A stretch of 64,000 bases of DNA from the NCBI GenBank assembly GCA_013368445.1, contig JAACJO010000005.1:1-64000 (forward strand), written 5' to 3'. The notes under the pieces are model-generated. The model ran no database searches and was not told the origin of the DNA. It saw nothing but the letters and a program-made list of their open reading frames with translations. Below, in pieces: positions 57,520 to 64,000 of this stretch. The position numbers and the translations under genes are program-made. The stretch's first letter is position 1. Each line of letters opens with the position of its first letter. This stretch comes from Leucocoprinus leucothites (taxonomy: Eukaryota > Basidiomycota > Agaricomycetes > Agaricales > Agaricaceae).

Positions 57520-60500
57520 CGGAAGACTCCAGCGAAAACAGCGCTAAGACTTTCCGAGATAATGATTAGCTAGAGTATTGAATGAGAAAGGGCAGCTATT
57601 GCTTCAAAAAGCTTCCGAGTTATGACAAAAAACCTATATATACGGGTAAGCTAATGGATTCGAAGGATGCAACGATCACATCAAGACTAACCGACAAAAG
57701 AAATGGAGATATAGTTCAATAAAAGGATATTCATATGAGCTGTAGCAGAAGAGACATAGTGCAACGGCTACAGTGGGCGAAGAGAATGGAACTGGGAACT
57801 GCAATGATGGTCAGTACAGCCAGTGCGCCCACTTTTATGAGCCCGTTGGTATAGTGTCACGTGTTTGATCTTGGTCAACCCTTGGCTTATAATATGGGGC
57901 ACTGACTTGGGTCCAATACGCTTTGTCACCGTCAAGGTCGCGTACTTACTCCTGGAATTCTTCCGTTACAAAATAGCACCGACTGATTCAACGAGACTAA
58001 GGCCACTGACATCAGTCAGAAGACTAGACCATGCCCCCTACAGCAGCCCGGCCCGGCCGGGGACTTTACTCCGCTTAGCAATCTGGGTTTATCCTGTGTT
58101 GTTAAAGTCGCGACGAGATTCTTGCCACGCGAAGGGTTCAGCTAATTCTCTGATAGCGTGTTTCTTCGGAATCTTTAGCATGGGGATGAGACAAATTGGT
58201 GGTCTTCTCTTCTAATGGGCCACGCGATATCCATTGAATGTATTATACTGCACTACTTCAGGCCTCGAAGCGTTACTTTGCGTTGGACTTTGCTGGAATT
58301 CTGCCATTTGAAGGCAGTGACGCAGAAGTTGAAAGTTGAAAGATCGTGCTGGTTAACACGTCTAGCCGGGATAAACCGATATCAGCTGGGAATCTGGCGG
58401 GCCCGGTTCTGACTGTCACAGTTCGTGGAGTGCAGAAGGGAAGGACTGAGCCTCGGGGCCTTACCCTTGTCTAACTTTAGCCCTTGTACGAACGGCTGAA
58501 TTCACGATGTGAGAGTATACCAGAAGAATATCCCGAATGGTCATGGGATGAGTGTGCATGTTGCAGAAAGTAACCTCCACCGGAACATCCATATAGCCTC
58601 AGTCATATTTTATGGCTGTCTAGCCGGTTGGCCAGAAGAACTGGATTTCACATTCCTCTCCCTACTCGTGACCATCCTGTCATGTAAAATTATCTGGGGC
58701 AGGGGTGAAGTTGTAATACCATAGAAATTCGGTGCTAAAAGCGGACCAAATCACCCTGCTATCCTTGAGCAGTTACATAGTCTAGTAGTCGATGATGAGC
58801 TGTTGATAAAGTTTAGGCCTTAGGCTTGGATAGTTTATCGAACGCACCACTAGGAGCTGCAAAATAAATTTCAGCGGCAACTATGTCCGTGGTCGGGTGT
58901 GCAACACTATGCAGTAGGTGTACGGTGGTGCAAAAAGCACGCGCGGTAAATTGCCGGTACTAAGTACTATTGAAATTTGCTCAGTCCTTCGAATGTGGTA
59001 AATAACGGACGTTAAGTTTATGCGACTCACCCTACCAGAGGCCCTGATGTTTTTCGTGGCTAATTCTTCTGGTGATGGCACACTAGGCGCGCGGTTTTCT
59101 AGACGAGCGCAGAACGATCCTCCATAGATTCCTCGTATAGCTCCATCACATCCCGTCCCGGCTGAGGTCCAAGATGCCTCATGCCCCCCCTCGTAGATGG
59201 CCAAGATAACTACGATCCACAAGACGACTAAGCAGGGGTTCACAGAATAAGCCCAAGGTCCGTCCCCGACTCGGAGTCGGCAAAGCTTGAGCCAAGGCGG
59301 CCACATCGGGCCCCCAAGGGCTCTGGGAGCTGCAAGATTGAACCGTCACGTAGAGAGTCAAAGGCTCGGGAGATGAAGGGAGTATGAGTAATCTATCCCA
59401 TGCGAAGGAAGCACTTCAAGTACCTCGCCATTGGTCGAATAGTACCGGGGCTACATATCGGGGTGCAGAACGCTCGTCTACTTGTAGCTGGACAGTCAAC
59501 ATTCGTTCAGTGAATTTTCCTTGTTGACCCATTGAAAAATGCGGAGAAAGCACTAAGCGACCGTGCAACCGCCAGGTACATATTCTCGAGAGTCTTACCA
59601 ATAAACGGACCGACTCCATTTTAAATAGGGTTTATCTTTGTATTTCTTCGTGGAATAGGTTATTACTGGGAATGAGTCATTAGGAATTTCTGGTCACCGG
59701 ATAGCGCGTTAAAATCAGAGAGACAGCGAGTATTTCAAAGACAATGTCGTGGGGGTCGGGTAATGCTAGTGTACGAGAAGACGGTGGAAGGTGTTTATAT
59801 TTTGGGGTAGAGACTTGGACTGGGCCGGAACGTCGTTCAAAGGCCAAATCTTCAAGAAGCGCGCGCGAAATGGCACGACTCGGAAAGACGATACCGTGGT
59901 AGTCGAAGAGGAGGCGGTCCATCTAGTGAACTTAATGAGGCCGATTCTCTAGAGCCATACCCTAGGGAAGGAATAATTAAGTCAGGCCAAGCTTTTAGCT
60001 GTCTGGTTATCATAGCAGGTGTGTAGTCGAGTCTTGGCTCCAATCAAGCCAAGTTGAGGCCCTGAGGCTCAAGCAAGAATCCTGCGGTGCCGAACTGCCA
60101 GGTGTATTTGGGGTTGTTTGATTGAGAAGCGGAAGGTGTTCGTCGGACCTTCCAGCTAAGATTTTTTTCATGAGTAGCCCTTGGAGAAATTTCAAATGGT
60201 TTTGCTTGTCTAGTTGATGTGCTGTTGTTTATATGTGATTTAAATCTTATTTTCGTTCCACAGTGCGGTTTGCCTACGGACAATGAACGCCGTCAGCGTT
60301 AAGCGCTAGTGATCAGTTGGCCTGACATCGAACACTCCGAGTCCAAACCGCCATCACGTTTTGCACAGCATAACCATAACATCGGTCAATATGCCCCGTT
60401 CTACATTCCTTCCAGTCCGTGAACACAGTTCTCCATACGCCGATGCCGTTCAAGGCAGTGACCAAAATGCCACCACCAGCACCGGCCTGGTTCCGATTTT

Positions 60501-60659
60501 CCGAATCCGATCTAAGCGACACTTCTCTTCAAGCCTCCAGTTGTGTGTGCCCGTCAAGGGAAGCGTCAATTTGTACGGCACGCATGCATGGGACTGAAAA
60601 CGGCTTGATTTCTCGTTCTCGTGACATACGCGTATTTTTATTCTCCGTTGACTGCCCGT
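57520..60659. other. Intergenic stretch, about 3.1 kb
   Basis: Short frames on both strands (up to 141 codons, 58881-59306 minus) show no recognisable motif. The right 300 bp are the GH5 promoter, overlapped by motif-less frames at 60361-60769. Confidence 0.45.
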
Positions 60660-60668
60660 TATATAAAC
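60660..60668 (+). promoter_or_regulatory. Candidate TATA box of the GH5 gene
   Basis: TATATAAAC lies about 110 bp upstream of the ATG at 60776. Position and sequence fit a fungal core promoter; the only evidence is the motif. Confidence 0.4.
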
Positions 60669-60775
60669 GTGTCAAAAGAAATGTTTGGCGATTTCAGGAA
60701 CTCCATCAACTCCCATCCCCCACACAGACTGTTCCGTCCGCCCTTGGTTATCGACGCTCCGGGCTTTGAGCAACC

Positions 60776-63381
60776 ATGGACAGCTCTGTGCCATCCACAC
60801 AGTCACTTCGGAAGGACTTCGTTGATCAGTCGCAGTCAGCAAGCAACAAGGAGCTGGTCAATGTCAATGAGGCTGTCAGTTCCCAGCGCAGGCCCCTAAC
60901 ACGACGTAAGGCATTCTGGATCATTCTTGTCCTGGCCTTCATCGTTGTCGTGCTGGTCGTTGTTCTTCCTGTCGTATTCCTGGTGGCAAAGAAGAACAAC
61001 GGTGGTAGTCCCAATACTTCATCTGGGAGTGATCATGGCTCGGGGGGCTCGGCTGCGCCCCTTCCCACCGGAGGCGTGGTGAGTATGATCCACTGCTCAG
61101 CTGCCGAGTCGCTGATGATCTGACTATACCCAGACGCTGAAAACCGGAGGGGATGGTTCAACGGTCACCACGGACAATGGCACTACATTCGTATACCAGA
61201 ATCAATTTGGGGGTTATTGTAAGAATGTTGTGCCACGGTCATCAAGTTTCAAGCTTACCTGATGGATTTTAGGGGTACAAGATTCTGCCAACCCATTCAA
61301 CAATGATGCCAGGCCCAATTCGTGGACGCCACCACTGAATTCTAGCTGGAGATGGGGCGTCGACCGCATATACGGTGTCAACCTTGGTGGCCTGTTTGTA
61401 CTTGAGCCGTTCATCACGCCAGAACTATTCCAGCGTTACCCGAATACGGTGGATGAGTATACCCTCAGTCAAGCCATGGCGGCAGATCAAGCAAACGGGG
61501 GACTCGGCCAGTTGGAGCAGCACTACGCAACGTTTATCGTAAGCCATCTCCACATGTTCCTTTCCGCAGACTGATTAAGGAGTTGTTTTTAGACTGAGGA
61601 AGATATCGCACAAATTGCGGGTCAGGATCACTCCGAGTCGTATATTTAGCCTTTTTTGACATAGCTTCAAGGTGCTGGATTGAACTTCATTCGAATCCCG
61701 ATTGCATTCTGGGCGATTGAGACCTGGTCAAATGAGCCTTATTTCGCAAGAACTTCTTGGAAGTAAGTGGATTATCAATTTCGCCAGTGGGTCTGACTGA
61801 ACCCTCGCAGGTATTTTTTGCGCGTCCTTGATTGGGCCCGCAAGTATGGGCTTCGAGTTTGCGTTGATTTCCACGCGGCTCCCGGATCTCAGAATGGTGC
61901 GTTAGTGCCTTTTGGAATACACTGGATTCTGATTGATGATGCTGATACTAGGGTACAACCACTCTGGAAAGTTAGTCTTAAGAATGTTTTTCGTAGATTG
62001 CCGTTGCTGATAGATGATATAGGATGAGCTCAGTTAATTTCCTCGCCAGCAACATGGGCCTTGCAAGCGCGGAAAGGACCCTTTACTATATCCGTATATT
62101 CACGGAGTTCCTCTCTCAGCCGGAATACAGCAACTTGGTGGTCGCCTTCGGCATTCTTAATGAACCTCTCCTTGGCACTATCGGCCAAGAGACGCTCACT
62201 AGTTTCTACCTGAGAGCATACGACACGGTACGAAGTGTCACTGGCCTTGGTGAGGGCAACGGTCCTGTACGTACGGAAACCTTCTGCCAAGACTCTCGCC
62301 ACTGACATTTCAACTAGTACATCGTATTTGGTGATGGCTTCCAGCTCGGACAGTGGTCCGGGGCCTTGCAGGGTGGAGACAGAATGATCCTCGATCAGCA
62401 TCCGTACTTTGCGTTCGGAAATGCAGGAGATGACCCGATCACGGGTGCTGCTGCTGATGGCTTACCAGGCGGAGAGTGGCCCTTGCGCGCGTGTAATGCT
62501 TGGGGTCCTCCAGCAAACCAGAGGTGAGAAGTGTTATTCCTTGGTACAATACAACCTGGACTCACTTCTTTAGTCGCCGAAACTTTGGGCTATACTTCGC
62601 CGGAGAGCTTGCTGCCTCGCCAAACGACTGTGGGTTATTCCTAAATGGTGTCGGCAACGGACCTTCGAGCTCGCAGTGTGCCGAGTATGATGCTTGGGAA
62701 AGCTACAACCCGGCGATGAAGCAAGGAATTGAGAACTTCGTCTTGGCGACATTCGATGCTGTACAGGATTGGTTCTTCTGGACCTGGAAGGTATGCTAGC
62801 GCTACTCAACTAGCAGACGCTCCAACTCACCACACCTCCAGATTGGTCCCTCACAAGCCGGCCGTGTTGAAACACCTCTATGGTCATACCAGCTAGGACT
62901 ACAAAACGGTTGGATCCCGCAAGACCCTAGAGTTGCTTCAGGCAAATGTGTAGCTCTTGGCGCTGCACAGGATCTGTTCGACGGAAACTACAAGCCTTGG
63001 CAAACTGGTACTCCATCCTCCATCCCGGCTTCATCTACCCAGGCATTCCCTTGGCCTCCCGCGGCGATTACGTCTGCGGATGTGCCTGTCTCTCTTCTCC
63101 CAACGTATACCAATACGGCCCCCATCATCACACTACCTCCTCAGACCTATACCAGTGCGCCAAGTCAAGTGACAGTGAGCGTTGATGGGTGGTTTGATGC
63201 TAGTGATACCCAACTGGGGATTACCACCATTGAGGGATGCCCGTATCCTGATGAGTATACCCCTACCTTTAGCGTCGTTCCTACTGCTCCTTGTACTGGA
63301 CCTGATTCCGCTCCTGCTGCGGTAACGCCTCCTCCCGCTGTGGTGACGCCCACGCCTGCGGTAGCCACCCCTCCCGCATAA
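60776..63381 (+). CDS. Membrane-anchored GH5 exo-beta-1,3-glucanase
   Basis: Type II membrane glucan 1,3-beta-glucosidase (ExgD/Exg1-like) acting on wall glucan. A cytosolic tail ([14 protein letters not shown]) precedes a span [20 protein letters not shown] and a Gly/Ser linker. The catalytic domain includes [48 protein letters not shown], the acid/base Glu in [19 protein letters not shown] and the nucleophile Glu in [14 protein letters not shown], then WFFWTWK. The tail is Pro/Thr/Ala-rich (repeated [12 protein letters not shown] units) and could be O-glycosylated. It has about ten exons, including one of 28 nt (61593-61620, [10 protein letters not shown]), and the exon after the HAAPGSQNG junction joins through [14 protein letters not shown]. 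All joins keep frame and the gene looks functional. Confidence 0.92.
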
Positions 63382-63605
63382 AAATGGACTACTGCTTTCG
63401 CTGCGTTAGAATATCATGACCATGGACCGTTATATTTTAATTTATGATCGTTCGGACCTGGATTTTTTGCTGTCGGGTTTTTCTTGTTTATTTGAACTTG
63501 ATAGCAGTTGTAGATACTTATTGAACTATTACTCGTTACGTGATGACTATTGATGTACGTGACTTACGGACTTTGTGTATTTGATCACGCTCGTTTTACT
63601 TGTTT

Positions 63606-64000
63606 ATGCCGTTCATGACTTCCGCTGTCGCCTCCTCTTCTCAGTCTCTACCCTCACAAGCGACGGAAAAGAAACAGCCTACATCACAAACACGAAATCC
63701 AGTTGCTTTACGACTCTATAAAGTCCTTAGCACCAACTTTGAAGATGATGCAACACGGGAGGCACTACAAACCCTCTCAGATCTCTATGCGCCCTCAATA
63801 AAAGGGAAAGAGCCTATTAAGCCCATCGACGAATTCGAGGATGAAGATGATATAGTGGACACTGCGTATGATGGCAACAAGACACAGGTCCAACCCTCTG
63901 TTGAAGTTGTTCCCGGAGAAGTTGCGGCACGGGCACGGAAACATCTGCGAAGGGATATGGAGAAGAAACTCGCTGAAGGAAGTCGCCAGTTTCTCAAAGC
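63606..64000 (+). CDS. COG6: Conserved oligomeric Golgi complex subunit 6, 5' part (cut by window end)
   Basis: COG6 belongs to lobe B of the COG tether, which recycles Golgi enzymes and thereby supports glycosylation. The frame is open from the ATG at 63606 (MPFMTSAVASSS) to the window end; a second ATG at 63615 is equally possible. Family residues are visible: NPVALRLYKVLSTNFEDDAT, EALQTLSDLYAP, an acidic linker (FEDEDDIVD) and ARKHLRRDMEKKLAEGSRQF. No intron occurs in the 395 bp seen. The gene begins about 220 bp after the GH5 stop on the same strand. Confidence 0.85.
   Translation, partial: MPFMTSAVASSSQSLPSQATEKKQPTSQTRNPVALRLYKVLSTNFEDDATREALQTLSDLYAPSIKGKEPIKPIDEFEDEDDIVDTAYDGNKTQVQPSVEVVPGEVAARARKHLRRDMEKKLAEGSRQFLK

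Noticed and set aside
1..64000. tRNA genes and CRISPR arrays
   Set aside because: I looked for B-box-like GTTCGANNC sites with matching acceptor stems and for regularly spaced repeats; the few hits (for example in the GH5 exon near 61690) have no tRNA fold context.

Overview
The window looks like nuclear DNA of a mushroom-forming basidiomycete (Agaricomycetes). Genes are split by many short introns (mostly about 50-60 nt, GT-AG), exons are small, CDS carry a fungal repertoire (GT2 synthase, membrane-anchored GH16 and GH5 glucanases, cytochrome P450, BTB/POZ, SWIM-RING, F-box, single-NBD ABC transporter), and promoters and 3' regions are pyrimidine-rich. All models below were spliced by eye from the sequence, so exon edges are proposals. 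No tRNA, rRNA or CRISPR array and no intact transposon was recognised.

Layout. 2.2-9.7 kb: a polytopic family 2 glycosyltransferase (-) and a membrane-anchored GH16 glucanase (+) share a 1.2 kb head-to-head promoter. 11.9-18.7 kb: housekeeping genes, namely mitochondrial COA1 (-), a TFIIIC WD40 subunit (+), and a dehydrodolichyl diphosphate synthase (-) that converges on TFIIIC with a gap of about 145 bp. 20.5-28.5 kb: a cytochrome P450, an SRPK-like kinase, a decayed internally deleted copy of the same P450, and, converging on that relic, a gene fusing a MurQ-type N-acetylmuramate-6-phosphate etherase to a BadF-type amino-sugar kinase. 28.5-39.5 kb and 42.5-49.8 kb: two gene-poor blocks that isolate a basic helix-loop-helix transcription factor (39.5-41.2 kb). 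49.8-57.5 kb: a compact accessory cluster of SWIM-RING, BTB/POZ, ABC transporter (all +) and F-box/LRR-like (-) genes. 60.8-64 kb: a membrane-anchored GH5 exo-beta-1,3-glucanase and the start of COG6.

How they fit together. Cell-wall and secretory functions recur: GT2, GH16, GH5, dolichol synthesis and COG6 Golgi tethering. The etherase-kinase fusion is the most unusual gene, because its bacterial homologues recycle the peptidoglycan sugar MurNAc, which fungi do not make; it may scavenge bacterial wall sugars.

Quality note. Three otherwise well-conserved genes (GT2, etherase-kinase, bHLH) each carry one reading-frame break. In all three the break lies on a run of exactly four C or G, and one more base would restore the family frame. 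This pattern suggests homopolymer under-calling in the assembly more than three independent gene losses.
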